Below are positions 31,818 through 43,034 of a DNA stretch of 64,000 bases, piece by piece. Position 1 is the stretch's first letter; every line of letters begins with the position of its first letter. Made by a program: the position numbers and the translations under genes. This stretch comes from Ariolimax columbianus. Its lineage: Eukaryota; Mollusca; Gastropoda; Stylommatophora; Arionidae. The notes under the pieces are model-generated. The model was not told the DNA's origin, did not search any database, and saw only the letters and a list, made by a program, of their open reading frames with translations. The DNA lies in the NCBI GenBank assembly GCA_036924085.1, contig JAVGWX010000018.1:20139464-20203463 (forward strand), written 5' to 3'.

Positions 31818-33957
31818 GACAGGCATGGAAAGACGCAGTACTTGTACCAGTACCAAAGAATGGAAAGGACAAAACAGATCCGAATGGATACAGGCCTATC
31901 AGCCTACTGAGCTGTGTTGGCAAACTGATGGAACGTATGATAAACACCAGACTGATGTGGCATCTGGAAGAAAAACGAATACTAATTCCACAGCAAGCCG
32001 GCTTTAGACAGCACAGATCCACTGAGGACCAGGTCATCCTCATAGCCTAGGAAATAGAAGATGCCTACCAGGCACAGAAACACACAGTAGCGGTTTGGGT
32101 GGACCTGGAGAAGGCATTTTCAAAGTCTGGAAAGACGGACTTAGAGTCAAGCTAAGGAGAAGTGAAGTTTGTGGGAGAATGTACAAGTGGATCAACCACT
32201 ACCTGAAACAAAGAACGGCCAGAGTTCAAGTACAAGGGCAGATGAGCAAAAAGGTGACACTCGAGCAGGGAGTACCCCAAGGGGGAGTACTGTCACATAC
32301 ACTCTTCCTGGTGTATATAAACGACATTACAGAGAATATACCAAGAAGAGTCCATAGCTCAATGTTTGCAGACGATCTGGCTATGTGGACCTCTGAAACG
32401 AATATCACCATAGCAAGCAATCGGATGCAGCAGGCCCTAACATCGCTGGAAGAGTGGGCGAACTCATGGCTGGTCACAATAAACGAGGAGAAAACCACAT
32501 GTACAATATTCTCGCTTTCAATCAAACCACAAAACACCAAATTAAGTCTAAATGGCAAACTGCTGCAGCCAAGCGACAACCCAAACTATCTGGGAGTCAC
32601 ATTTGATCGGCGCGTGACATGGAAAAATCAGATCGAGAGAAACCGAATGAGAGCCAGAGAAAGAATGGAAATCATGAGGAAACTTGCTGGCACAAGCTGG
32701 GGAGCAGACGAAAGCATACTAAAGAAACTGTACACTGGAAGAGTGAGACCAGTTCTCGAGTATGGCATTTCGGCATGGACAACAGCAGCAAAGGCGAACT
32801 TCGATAAAGTTAACAAACTTCAAAACCAAGCCATGAGAGTTATAACAGGAGGCATGAAGTCAACGCCAATTGTAGAACTTGAAAATATTACAAAGCTGCA
32901 ACCCATGACCGATAGAAGAGACTGCAGAGCCCAGCTGCAGTCAGAGAAACTCCGAAGACTGACTGACCACCCAATGCACCAGAGACTAAACAATTTGGGA
33001 ACTGGGAAACTAAAGCGGAGAAACTTTGCAGAAATAGCCAAAGCAAAGATGCACGAAGATCTCATAAACGCACTAACAACACCAAAGCCCATCACTACTG
33101 TACGAAAACCTACCTGGAGGCAGGATATATTTCCAGAGGTGGTAGAAAACATACCAGGTATTGGAAACAAAAACTGCCAGACTGAAAAAGAAAGGAGAGA
33201 TACTACCCTAAGCTTTATATCGAAAAACTACCCAAGCATGGACTGGACCCAAGCATACACCGACGGTTCTGTAACCAACACTACACAGAACGTTGGGGCA
33301 GGAGCATTCCTGAACCTACCAAATGGCAGACAAATAACACTCATTCGCTACTGGTAAGTACACAAGCAATTTCAGAGCGGAAGCAGAGGCACTGAGGGCG
33401 GCAGTGGAAGAAATGGTGACACATAAAGAAAATGAAAGCCATATAGTCCTGCTTACAGATGCTCTCGCCGTAGTCACAGCACTAAAAAGCCAGAAAAACA
33501 CTGAGCTTAATGACTTAAGAGCAGCACTCTGTCAACTATGCCAGCAGTCCGCACCAAAAAGGGTAGTGGTACAGTGGGTCCCATCACACTGCAACATCCA
33601 AGGCAACGAGGAGGCAGACAGACTGGCAAAAGAAGGTGCAAGACTACCACAAACAGATACTAGTATGACGTACGAAGAGTCAAAACGGCTTATTAAAGCC
33701 AGATACATGACCAAGGGGGAAACTGAACATACCGGCTACGCCAAAAACGATACCTATTACCAGTTGAACAGAAGAGAGCAGGTCGTTGTCTTCAGACTTC
33801 GCACTGGCCACAATAGACTGAGGTACCACCTATTCAAGAAACTGAAGATAGGTGGTACCGACGAATGCCCGTGTGGCACCGAGAAAATGACCGCTGAGCA
33901 TCTGCTGCAGAACTGCCCGACATACGAGGATCAGAGAGAGCAGATGTGACCATCACC
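31818..33957 (+). pseudogene. I1 copy 3 reading frame, frameshifted
   Basis: RT start, then the same TAG as copy 2 (32048-32050), then a 1-bp loss in the D-x-EKAFD motif (about 32118) that destroys that motif. The frame is open from there to 33357 with GVPQGGVLSH, FADD and the connection region, and the start of RNase H (YTDGS). A second indel near 33345 shifts into the frame that carries EAEAL, LLTDA, SHCNIQGNEEAD and the finger. TGG to TGA near 33947 ends it. Confidence 0.92.
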
Positions 33958-34069
33958 AGTGGAACCACAAGAGAAGCTCTATGGCAGTGTCGACAGCCTC
34001 AGGATGACCGCCGCTTTTTTCAAAAAAATAATGGTTACTGTCTGACTGCGTACGAAGAAGAAGTAGAAG
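31818..34069 (+). mobile_element. I-type LINE 'I1' copy 3, longest copy
   Basis: A 2252-bp insertion flanked by the 9-bp duplication aaaacctcc at 31809-31817 and 34070-34078. It starts slightly upstream of copy 2 (RQAWKDAVLVPVPKNGKDKT) and ends in GAA repeats with one TAG interruption. Confidence 0.93.
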
Positions 34070-34079
34070 AAAACCTCCC

Positions 34080-34540
34080 ATTTGGAAAATGACTATAAAG
34101 AGCTTGATATCAAATTCCTACCGGTTTGTAACTTTTTGCTCCTTGTCGTATCAGTTTGAATCGGTCTGGAAAATCGTGGTATAAATCATATACTAAGTTG
34201 CCAAGGAAGTCCCGGGCTTCAGGAACCATGGCCCCATGGTCTATCCTGTAAGAAAAATGAGTAGCCATGAGCAGAAACGACGTAGCAGAACGCAGCTGTC
34301 TTCAGAACATGTTTGGTGTTTTCATATAGAAGGATCAGGAGCATTACTACAACACGGTAACCATTAACTCGGAGGAAGGGATGAGATACAACAAAATGCA
34401 ACCAGTATATTGTGGCATTTAAGACATAAATACTGATGTTTGATCTGAATCCAGGTGCATCCCCCGGCAGATAAATCAATCAAACTGCAGCCCATGCTGC
34501 TCAATTGAAGATATAACCAGCAGATGGATCAAGCCATATA
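34080..34540. other. Unassigned flank
   Basis: No coding block or family match between I1 copy 3 and the minisatellite. Confidence 0.4.
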
Positions 34541-35300
34541 ACAGTACTCTCAACCGTTCAGCAGCTGCTACATCTCAGGAGTCAATTAGCTATCCCATCT
34601 TATAAATCCTTCAACCGTCCAGCAGCTGTTTCACCCCAAGGGTCAATGAGCGATCCCATCTTATAAATCCTTCAACTGCCAAGCAGCTGTTTCATCCCAA
34701 GGGTCAGTGAGCGATTCCATGTTACGAATCCTTCAACCGCCCAGCAGCTGTTTCACCCGAAGGGTCAATGAGCGATCCCATCTTACAAATCCTTCAACCG
34801 CTCAGCAGCTGTTTCACCCCAAGGGTCAATGACCGATCCCATGTTACAAATCCGTCAACCACCCAGCAGCTGTTTCATCCCAAGGGTCAATGAGCGACTC
34901 CACCTAACAAATCCTTTAAACGTCCTACAGCTGCTCCATATCAACTCAATGAACGACCCCATCTTACAAACCCCTCAACTTCCAGTAGATGCTCCATCTC
35001 AATGAACGACCCCATCTTACAAACCCCTCAACCTTCCAGTAGATGCTCCATCTCAATGAACGACCCCATCTTACAAACCCTTCAACTCTCCAACAGCTGC
35101 TCTATCTCAATGAACGACCCCATCTTACAAACCCCTCAACCTTCCAGTAGATGCTCCATCTCAATGAACGACCCCATCTTACAAACCCCTCAACCTTCCA
35201 GTAGATGCTCCATCTCAATGAACGACCCCATCTTACAAACCCCTCAACCCTCCAACAACTGCTCCATCTCAACTCAATGAACGACCCCATCTTACAAATC
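34541..35300. repeat. Two adjoining minisatellites, 61-bp then 54-bp units
   Basis: 34541-34925: about six 61-bp units with 'cagcagctgtttcacccc' and 'gggtcaatgagcgatccc'. 34925-35300: about six 54-bp units with 'atgaacgaccccatctta' and 'ccagtagatgctccatc'. Both share 'ccatctta' and 'cagctgctc'-type words, so the second is a derived, shortened form of the first. The 54-bp unit is a multiple of three and creates an artefactual open frame. Confidence 0.94.
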
Positions 35301-35705
35301 CCTGTTAACGACCTGGATTCTGACACCCCCTACCACTGCTGAAGTACGTGCTGCACTACAAAAGCTGAAAGACGGCCGAGCTGCAGAACCTGATGGTATT
35401 ACGCCCGATCTGTTGAAATTCACAGGTGACTCCATGACCTTCACTATACACTAAATGTTTGCAACAGTTCTGTCTAGCGGACAGGTTCCCTGTCCAAGAT
35501 GGGACGCAATCATCATCTCCCCATACAAAGGAAAGGGACATAACTCTGAATGTAGCACCTACATGCACATCACAAAACTATTTGTCCTTGGAAAAGTATT
35601 TGACCGAATACTTCTCTCCAGCATCCAAATATTTGCTGAACAGGAATTAACGAACAAGATATTAATATCGCAATCACAACAAGTAAAAGTAACTACAATA
35701 AAGCG
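35300..35705 (+). pseudogene. LINE RT N-terminal fragment
   Basis: Encodes PTTAEVRAALQKLKDGRAAE then PDGITPDLLK, a stop, VLSSGQVPCPRWDAIIISPY and KGKGHNSECSTY-x-x-ITKL, then VLGKVFDRILLSSIQ. This is the standard start of a non-LTR RT (A-x-KLK-GKA-G-DGI-x-PELLK...SG-VP-W...YKGKG). The catalytic YADD is not reached. Confidence 0.84.
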
Positions 35706-35755
35706 TTAGAGTACTGTTGGGCGAGAGGTCTCTAATTGTTCCCTAAGTCGAATTA

Positions 35756-36888
35756 TACTTAACTTAACGTCATTATACTGAGTTTAGAAGACTGCAGAGT
35801 CTGTATACAACCAGTTGCATTTATATTACCTTGCATCCAATTTATTCTTAAATGCATTAATTGTCCCTGCCTCCGCTACCTCCTTTGGCAATGCATTCCA
35901 AGCATTCACCACTCTCCGACTAAAAAAATATTTCATAATATCTAATCTGGACCTCTCTTTAGTTAATTTATAGCTATGTCCTCTTATTATTGTTGGTGGT
36001 TGTATTTTATAAAACTTGTTATAGTCTAATTTACCCATTCCTCTGATCATCTTATAAACCTGTATTAAAGTACAGTAACCCATAGCATTACTGCCGTAGG
36101 GGTGTGAGGTGTTAGCGATCTTACATTTCAAAGGCTCGGCTATATGAGAGCGGTAGCCATCTGCTCTCCCTGGCCGCTTTTACTTCCCGGACTGAACCGG
36201 TACCCATTTAAGGCTGGGTCGACCCGGGACCCATTGCGTGTTGAAAAAAAACTACCGCCTCAACTGGGGAATGAACCCAGGACCACTCAGATGCGAAGTA
36301 AGAGCGCTACGCGGCTCCACAAACCTGTATTACGTCACCTCAAATTCTTCTCTTTTCTAGACACTATAGGCCGGTTGTTCTCTTTCCTCATAACTATAAT
36401 TCTGGAATCCCACTATAATCTTTGTCGCGCTTTTTTTTGTATTCTTTCCAACATGTTTATATCTTCTCAATGAAAAGGACTCTACACCCTTACACAGTAC
36501 TCCAATCTAGGTCTAACAAATGCTTTATACAGTTTGACTATCACTTCCTTGCTTCTATGTTTAATATTTCTTTTTATAATACCTAACATTGCATTTGCCT
36601 TTTTCACTGCTACCTAAACTTGCTCACGCACCTTACCTGTATGACCTATTATAACTCCTAGGTCCCTTTCCTTATCTATCTTTCTAATATTATTCTCGCC
36701 CATTCTGTAAGTATGTTCCATATTGGATCTACCCATGTGGATGACTGTACATTTATCTACATTTAACTCCATTTGCCAGCTTTCAGACCATTCTTGAATT
36801 ATATCTAAATCCGACCTCAATATATCAATTTCTGCTTTAGATGAGACACTACTGCATAGTTTTGTGTCATCAGCAAATTTGGCAATCA
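35756..36888 (-). mobile_element. CR1 LINE 3' end, carrying SINE-H
   Basis: The 3' hairpin is at 35757-35815. The minus strand encodes, from 36889 down, IAKFADDTKLCSSVSSKAEI, WQMELNVDKCTVIHMG, ERDLGVIIGHTGKVREQV, then the C-terminal ATKMI...YEERLRK-type region, the last with DKLDYNKFYKIQPPTIIRGH. FADD plus the GV-x-x motif mark the RT palm and thumb. It is interrupted at 36068-36320 and bounded upstream by a second insertion at 36889. Confidence 0.88.
36068..36320 (-). mobile_element. SINE-H copy 1 with TSD
   Basis: Flanked by a perfect 12-bp duplication, aaacctgtatta, at 36056-36067 and 36321-36332. The tRNA-like head lies at the high-coordinate end; on the minus strand it has GCCGCGTAGCGC and a B box GGGTTCATTCCCC. 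The central 'gtacccatttaaggctgggt' is conserved with 24035 and 52600. Confidence 0.93.
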
Positions 36889-37151
36889 AAGTAAAGTAAA
36901 GTAACCCAAAGCATTACTGCCGTAGGGGTGTGAGGTGTTAGGGATCTCACATTTAAAAGGCTCGGCTATATGAGGGCGGAAGCCATCTCTCCTCCCTCGC
37001 CGCTTTTACTTCCCGGACTGAACCGGTACCCATTTAAGGCTGGGTCGACCCAGGAGCCATTGCGGTCTGAAAAAAACACTACCGCCTCAACTGGGGAATG
37101 AACCCAGAACCACTCAGATGCGAAGCCAGCACGCTAACCACTGCGCTACGC
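36889..37151 (-). mobile_element. SINE-H copy 2 with TSD
   Basis: Nearly identical to copy 1. An 8-bp duplication, ggcaatca, is at 36881-36888 and 37152-37159. On the minus strand the head reads GTAGCGCAGTGGTTAGCGTG (A box) and GGTTCATTCCC (B box). CR1 coding continues briefly beyond it (IDIGSMIAKFADD across the site). Confidence 0.92.
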
Positions 37152-37314
37152 GGCAATCATAGATCCGATATCAATGCTTAGGCGTAGTAGGCTGAATCGT
37201 GGAAGTGGGGAGGGGTGGGGGCGAACACTAGCTAAAAAACAAAATATAGATATTTCATTACGCCGACAAAGAAAATGTTTGCATTTTGCAATCGCATTCA
37301 TAAAGTTCTGAATT

Positions 37315-37760
37315 TCTAAATTTAAATCCTGGTATTCAACAAAGTACTTGTCTGATGTCAGATAGCCAAATGTTGAGTAAACTCATTTCGCTCGTTCGTC
37401 TAGGAGTAACATGTTGGGCACATGGTCTCTTTCAACCCATCTTTCCACCTCATCCTCGATCGCTCGCCAGGGTATCTGAAGTGTAGGGCTACCACGACGT
37501 GTCCATCTGTTATTCGGCATGCGCACCCACCCCATCTGTATTTTCGTGAAGTAAGTTCGACGTCTGATCTCTGCGTTGCAGATTAGGCCTCGAATGGACA
37601 TCTTCAATTTTCTTCGCTCCATCGCTCGTTGGGAAACGCGTAGTCTATCTGCATCAGATTTCCGTAGGTTCCACACATTGCAGCCATACAACATTGGCTG
37701 GGATTACCACACTGTTGAAGGTGTCAGCCTTAGCGTTGTCGTTTCGTATCTGTTGCTAAA
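37315..37760 (-). pseudogene. RTE-like LINE, RT C-terminal region
   Basis: The minus strand is open for 103 codons: LYGCNVWNLRKSDADRLRVS, then QRAMERRKLKMSIRGLICNA and EIRRRT. Then DNRWTRR-like, W-R-E-DE-V-RW. Same family and region as 241-741, with far fewer lesions. Confidence 0.82.
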
Positions 37761-37879
37761 AGGATGGCTTAAAAAACATAATGCACACCAGCGAAACAAA
37801 AACGGTCCATTAAAATTTGATGTGTAAATAATACAACCAGATTATCATTTTCTTCTCGCCATTGTATTGGCACTAGTAA

Positions 37880-37974
37880 CGGTCTTTTGTTTCCGGTGCA
37901 AACTGTTTTAATAGATGAGAACCCATTTGCAACAGTTGCTTGTAAAATTGCAACCTGTGAAATGAGATGCCCGA
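37880..37974 (+). pseudogene. LINE C-terminal region, 5' side of I1 copy 4
   Basis: Encodes KIATCEMRC immediately before the insertion. The frame resumes at 38632-38642 with LRNVIYATKSDRMKKLRDE. Together they match the EMRxLRxVxxxTRRDRIRN block of LINE C-termini. Confidence 0.65.
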
Positions 37975-38631
37975 TAGTGACACATAAAGAAAATGAAAGC
38001 CATATAGTCCTGCTTACAGATGCTCTCGCCGTAGTCACAGAACTAGAAAGCCAGAAAAACACTGAGCTTAATGACTTAAGAGCAGCACTCTGTCAACTAT
38101 GCCAGCAGTCCGCACCAAAAAGGGTAGTGGTACAGTGGGTCCCATCACACTGCAACATCCAAGGCAACGAGGAGGCAGACAGACTGGCAAAAGAAGGTGA
38201 AAGACTACCACAAACAGATACTAGTATGACGTACGAAGAGTCAAAACAGCTTATTAAAGCCAGATACATGACCAAATGGGAAACCGAACGTACCGGTTAC
38301 ACCAAAAACGATGCATATTACCAGCTGAACAGAAGAGAGCAGGTCGTTGTCTTCAGACTTCGCACTGGCCACAATAGACTGAGGTACCACCTATTCAACA
38401 AATTGAAGATAGGTGGAACCGACGAATGCCCGTGTGGTACCGGGAAAATGACCGCTGAATATCTGCTGCAGAACTGCCCGACATACGATGATCAGAGAGA
38501 GCAGATGTGGCCATCACCAGTGGAACCACAAGACAAGCTCTATAGCAGTGTCGACAGCCTCAGGATGACCGCCGCTTTTTTCGAAAAAATAATGGTTACT
38601 GTCTGACTGCGTACGAAGAAGAAGAAGAAGA
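37975..38631 (+). mobile_element. I-type LINE 'I1' copy 4, RNase H to 3' end
   Basis: 657 bp, starting inside RNase H (THKENESHIVLLTDA) and open to TGA at 38604-38606, with SHCNIQGNEEAD and the CPCG...Y...C finger (the H of EHLL is Y here). Flanks are the 10-bp agatgccYga at 37965-37974 and 38632-38641. It shares 'cacataaagaaaatg' with copy 3, so the two are closest relatives. Confidence 0.93.
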
Positions 38632-38960
38632 AGATGCCTGAGAAATGTTATATACGCAACCAAAAGTGACAGAATGAAAAAATTAAGAGATGAAACAAAA
38701 TTGTGGGAACAAAATCTTTCCAAGAATACATGCATCTACAGAAGGTTAAGTGGTTTGGCCATCTAATGAGAATGAAACCCGATCGGCTGTCATTAAAACA
38801 TACCACAGTAGGTTATCGGAGTTTCGAGCCAAGAGAAGACAGCGAGGTAAATGGATAGACAACATCAAAGACATCATATGCCAGCATGAACTCACAACAA
38901 CCACAACACGTCTGGTTCAAGAGCGAGACATACAGCTCCTCACTACGCTTCACGGCATCA
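38632..38960 (+). pseudogene. LINE C-terminal region, 3' side of I1 copy 4
   Basis: Encodes NVIYATKSDRMKKLRDETKL, VKWFGHLMRMKPDRLSLK, then after a frameshift RRQRGKWIDNIKDI. W-GH-x-RM followed by R-RG-W-DN-K is the LINE C-terminal signature. Confidence 0.8.
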
Positions 38961-38966
38961 GTGAAT

Positions 38967-39345
38967 GTTGTTGTTTATGTTGTTGTTGTTGTTGTTGCTG
39001 TTTCGAATGCCCTCAATGAGCAGGTTATTCTTATATGCGCCCTGAAAATTGCGTTAAGTGGCGGGTTACAGTAGCTTTCCTCACATCCCGAGCATGATGA
39101 TGAAGGTAGACCAGGATCCTCCAGGCGGTTGTGCTATGCTCGGCCTCATCTGCGTGTTGCTCACTACTACGGAGATCACGTCAAACCTCATCCTATCAGC
39201 CAGACTGTTGTCCTCGACAACAGCCTGTTTCCAGGACGACCAATAAGGTCATGTGAGGGCCTTGGCCAGTATATTTCTCCTGACCCTGGCTAACATTCTC
39301 TGATCAGTGTATTTTGCCTGTCCAGACGTTATCTTCATCGTCCCG
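38967..39345 (-). mobile_element. SINE-C
   Basis: Long TTG-repeat tail complement (38967-39000), then family blocks 'gcgttaagtggcgggttaca', 'ggcggttgtgctatgctcgg' and two minisatellite units. Confidence 0.87.
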
Positions 39346-39468
39346 GCATCAGTGGGTGGATAAAGACAATGAAGGAAAGATTATTGTGATTGAAACAAAT
39401 GAAGTTCAACGTGTTTCAGCTCACGAAGGCAGCAGATCTTATAAAGAATGTGTAATCATCCCTTGTCT

Positions 39469-39826
39469 GGGGATCAAGATGCTGAGCAGCACATGAGCTG
39501 CAATGGTCAGTGACCCATAGCTGACTGCTAGCGTCAGGGACAGCGAACCATAGCTACCAAGACCCTTCTACACCTCCACGAGGTGATCCTGGATAACAGG
39601 CTGCAGCAGGGCAGACTGGCTAAGGAGAAGGGATCGAAGATGGAATGCTAACTCGGTACTAAAAAAATGCTTCCTGAAGTCGGAGTATTGGACCGAAAGG
39701 TGCAAATATCGCAGCAAAGCTGTAAACTACGACACAACCCATTCCGTTCTCTGGACTACATTCTGCTACTTACCCTTTCAGGGTTTTGTAGTGGGAGATT
39801 GAGTACGAACGAAGAAGAAGAAGAAG
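39469..39826 (+). mobile_element. SINE-A, full length with TSD
   Basis: Flanked by a perfect 11-bp duplication, atcccttgtct, at 39458-39468 and 39827-39837. The tail is (GAA)5-6. All family blocks present. Confidence 0.94.
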
Positions 39827-39879
39827 ATCCCTTGTCTAAACGCAAATGCGTCTGATTATGTGAATACTCTTGTCATACT

Positions 39880-40310
39880 TAACGTTTTTATACTGGTTTA
39901 CAAGACTCTACAGAGTCTGTATACAACCGGTTTCTTGGAGGGTGATTTTAACCGATGTGCTAGTCCATCTTAATACTCAAACACTAGAGCTAAGTAAATC
40001 CGCAGCCAGTTAGGCGACATCTATAGCTGCTCTTAACAAACCACTTGGGTAAAGGTACAAATAACTTGAATAGATTTTTAACTTGAATTTTGTTCGAACG
40101 ACAGCTGCTTAAGCCTACTCTTTTCGATTTCCAACTGCCAAGGGATTTTTAACGTGCTCGACACTGACACTGGAGACCGATATCACTAATCAAAGATCAG
40201 GGGTATTTTTTCAGAAGATCCATATGAAAAAAATCACGGTCTCCCCCGTGATTTGAACCCACAACCTCCGGCATCCGAAGTTTATCTCGATACCACTGAG
40301 TTCCCTGAGT
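39880..40310 (-). mobile_element. SINE-E, CR1-tail form
   Basis: The left end is the CR1-type hairpin (39882-39932). The body has 'gcgacatctatagctgctct' and 'tttcgatttccaactgccaa'. The head, on the minus strand, has a B box around GGTTCAAATCACGG. Near full length. Confidence 0.85.
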
Positions 40311-40329
40311 TATGAAAGGACATTGTTAT

Positions 40330-40790
40330 GAAAGGATATACAGCCGATCGTACTTCTGCTAAATCTGTTGTAGGTCGTATGGTTAATTTAATTAAAACAT
40401 TACTAGACGAGCGCGGATTAACTTTCAGAGGTAATGGCGAGATGTTTGGGTCGACAACCAATGGCAACATTTTATGGACTAGAGTCATTAGCCCGGTTTG
40501 ATCCCTTCATAGCTGCACGTACAGAGAAATGTGACAAAAAAGAGAATATTTTGTTCTTCATCTCTCCAACGAGTGTCGCCAGGTCATATATTTAGTTGAG
40601 GAAGTGTATTGAAGCCTATCACTGAAGAAATTATTGAAGCTAAGTATTACTACATTTATGTGAACTCTAGACCAGGCGTTGGCTATGTAGATGCATTGTG
40701 CTGCAATTCGCGCTATATTTTGGGAAGTAAACCAGTTGAAAGATTTGTTCAGTGCATCAATATGAAGGGTCACAGCACTGTATAGCTTCC
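40330..40790 (+). pseudogene. hAT / ZMYM1-like transposase, N-terminal part
   Basis: Encodes TSAKSVVGRMVNLIKTLLDE then RGLTFRGNGEMFGSTTNGN, frameshifts, then ITEEIIEAKYYYIYVNSRPG, VDALCCNSRYILGSKPVERF and INMKGHS. R(G)LxFRGxxExFGSxxNGN and KPVERF-x-x-I-x-x-x-GHS are hallmarks of the hAT-derived TTF/ZMYM1-like family. The catalytic D in VDSTPD is altered (VNSRPG). A downstream piece of the same protein lies at 45995-46438. Confidence 0.85.
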
Positions 40791-40805
40791 ATATATAATA
40801 TATAT

Positions 40806-40807
<2 letters not shown>

Positions 40808-40896
<89 letters not shown>
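40808..40896. repeat. TA then GA microsatellite
   Basis: (TA)n to about 40867, then (GA)n to 40896, directly before a SINE-E. Confidence 0.97.
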
Positions 40897-40899
<3 letters not shown>

Positions 40900-40900
<1 letters not shown>

Positions 40901-41425
40901 CAGTGGACTCGTGCAAAGGTGTCCGCCTTGGGTGCTGGAGGTCGCGGGTACATCCAGTAAATATTTCCCCTGATCTCTGAGTAGTGAGATCAGACACATG
41001 TGTACAGTGGCGCGCACGTTAAAAATACTTTAGCAGTTGAAAATCGAAAAGAGTAGGCCTAACGGCCGCTGCTCGGTCAAAATTCAAGTTAAAAATCTAC
41101 TCACATTATTCTAGGGACTCTCGCCCCACAGAGAATATGTCGCAAAAAAGGGGACTGTATGGATATAATAACAGGTCTTGGTTATGTGGTCAGCGGAGCG
41201 GCTTAGATGGCGCTTGACAGGCTGCGGGTCTACCTTGCTCTAATTTACGATTCCACCTCCACTAGTCTCAAAAATAGGTGATCGTATGTTCCAGTGCTAA
41301 CAGATGCTGGGATTGACCTGGCAAGTCACCAATAGATTTTCACCTGCCAAGAAATATGAAACAAAAAAGGTCGCACCTCCCCACGACGTCTAACGACATA
41401 ATTGAACTGAAGATAGATATATAGA
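40900..41425 (+). mobile_element. SINE-E, GATA-tail form
   Basis: The head 'gtgctggaggtcgcgggt' matches the tRNA-like region at 46475. The body is shared ('cgcacgttaaaaatac', 'gaaaagagtaggcc'), but the 3' end is different: 'ccacgacgtctaacgacata', then AGATAGATA repeats. It is matched by 60531-61045 (-) and the tail fragment at 41587. Confidence 0.85.
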
Positions 41426-41586
41426 AAAACGATACAAATGGATCTCAAATATTTTACGAGTGTATCAGAAAAACAGCGATGAAAGGCATTTTTAACCCAG
41501 GCACGCAGGGTAATCAATATTTATCCTAAAGAACACAGGTCATCTGGAACCTGATATTTTGATTCAAGAAATAGAGAAAATTATGA

Positions 41587-41706
41587 AAGGAGGTCGCACC
41601 TTCCCACGACGTCTAACGACATAAGTAAGCTGAAGATAGATAGATAGATAGAGAGAGAGGGAGAGAGAGAGAGAGAGGAAGAGAGAGAGAGAGAAAGAGA
41701 AAGAGA
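41587..41706 (+). mobile_element. SINE-E GATA-tail fragment plus GATA/GA microsatellite
   Basis: Only the last ~70 bp of the GATA-tail form (cccacgacgtctaacgacat) followed by GATA and GA repeats to 41706. Confidence 0.8.
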
Positions 41707-41819
41707 AACCGAACGTCGCTTCTTACAACCGTCAACCTTCTTGGCTATTGTAAATTCCTTGACAAGTAGGTTATCATTAGATTCCGTACGCAAAGGAGCG
41801 GTTGCGGTGGGGGAAAAAA

Positions 41820-42367
41820 TATTTTAATAATGTTTGCTTAGGCATCAGTGACCCGTTACGTCGATCGACCAATGCCATGGTCCCAGTGCTGCTGCAGAAA
41901 AGGATACTCTAAGTTTCAATTCTCATTGTACTTCCAATATCCGGGGTTGAAGTCCTTACGTTTTGTGGTCTCTTGGTAAGTGTGTCAACCGAGGTCCCTG
42001 AGCACTTGAGGAATGAGGTCCCTGACTCCTTGAGGGAAGTTGAGTACTCCGCTGCTTTGAGGCCGAACTAAAAACGATGACATTATTTTATCCTCGGCGT
42101 CAGTCCGGCAGATGTGCCGCATGCGAGGAAGTCAACACTATTGTATGTATGCATCCCGATCTTCTGCAGTGCTGTACCAATATGGACTTAGGTCTTGGGT
42201 CAGTCCATCTCGGCACCGCATAGGTGAGATGTCTCGTAGACCTGTACAGGCATATGGCTACCAAAACGTTGTTCTACGTGTCTGTCAGTTGTCAGGCATG
42301 AGGATCACATGCAAAACAAATTCGTGTTCCTGTGATGTCGCTGCCTCCACAACGTCCCGAACCACAG
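41820..42367 (-). pseudogene. LINE 3' end fragments, RTE-like
   Basis: The first ~80 bp repeat the 3' terminus of the 26.5-kb LINE (taataatgtttgcttaggc). The rest, on the minus strand, shows RDVVEAATSQE, then RWTRR-like, then TSPMRCRDGLTQDL and YWYSTAEDRDAY, the end of an RTE-like ORF. A CR1 copy at 42368-43034 separates it from its upstream part. Confidence 0.65.
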
Positions 42368-43034
42368 TTCGATGTCTTAACTTAACTTAACGTCTTTATA
42401 CTGGTTTAGAAGGCTCTGCGGAGTCTGTATACAACCAGTTTCATTTACATTACCTTGCTCTAAAAGCTATCCGCATCCAATATATTCTTAAATGCATTAA
42501 CTGCCTCCACTACCTCCCGTGGCAATGCATTCCAAGCATTCACCACTCTCTGAATAAAAAAAATATTTCCTAATATCTTATCTGGACCTCTCTTTAGTTA
42601 ATTTGTAGCTCTATGTCCTCTTGTTCTTGTGGGTGGCTGTATTTTTTAAAACTTATTATAGTCTAATGTATCCATTCCTCTGATCATCTTATAAACCTGT
42701 ATTAAGTCACCACGAATTCTTCTCTCTTCTAGACACTGTAGGCCAGCTTTTCTGAGTCTTTCCTCATAACTGTAATTCTGGAATCCCACTATCAGGTTTG
42801 AGGCGCTTTTTTTGTATTCTTTCTAGCATGTTTATGTCCCCTCTATAAGTACTCCACACCTGTACACAGTACTCCAATCTAGGTCTAACTAATGCTTTAT
42901 ACAGTTTGACTATCACTTCCTTGCTCCTATGTTAAATATTTCTTTTTATCATACCTAACATTGCATTTGCCTTTTTCCCTGCTACCTGAACTTGCTCACT
43001 CACCTTACCTGTATGATCTAACCCCTAGGTCCCT
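42368..43034 (-). mobile_element. CR1 LINE 3' end
   Basis: The 3' hairpin is at 42378-42440. It is co-linear with 35756-36700 through 'gtctaactaatgctttatac', stopping at 'cccctaggtccctt'. It is inserted in an RTE-like LINE; the target duplication is not clear. Confidence 0.85.

Noticed and set aside
31678..31822. Possible spliceosomal intron (GGTAAGTA ... CGACAG) in a LINE
   Set aside because: The segment has terminal inverted repeats and lies at the border of two different LINEs, one with its own TSD. A MITE explains it better.
35002..35280. 92-codon ORF of 18-residue repeats (MNDPILQTPQ...)
   Set aside because: Produced by the 54-bp minisatellite, also a multiple of three; the minus strand is equally open.
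40752..41017. Open frames of Ile-Tyr and Ser-Leu repeats on both strands
   Set aside because: They are translations of the TA/GA microsatellite and adjoining SINE-E.
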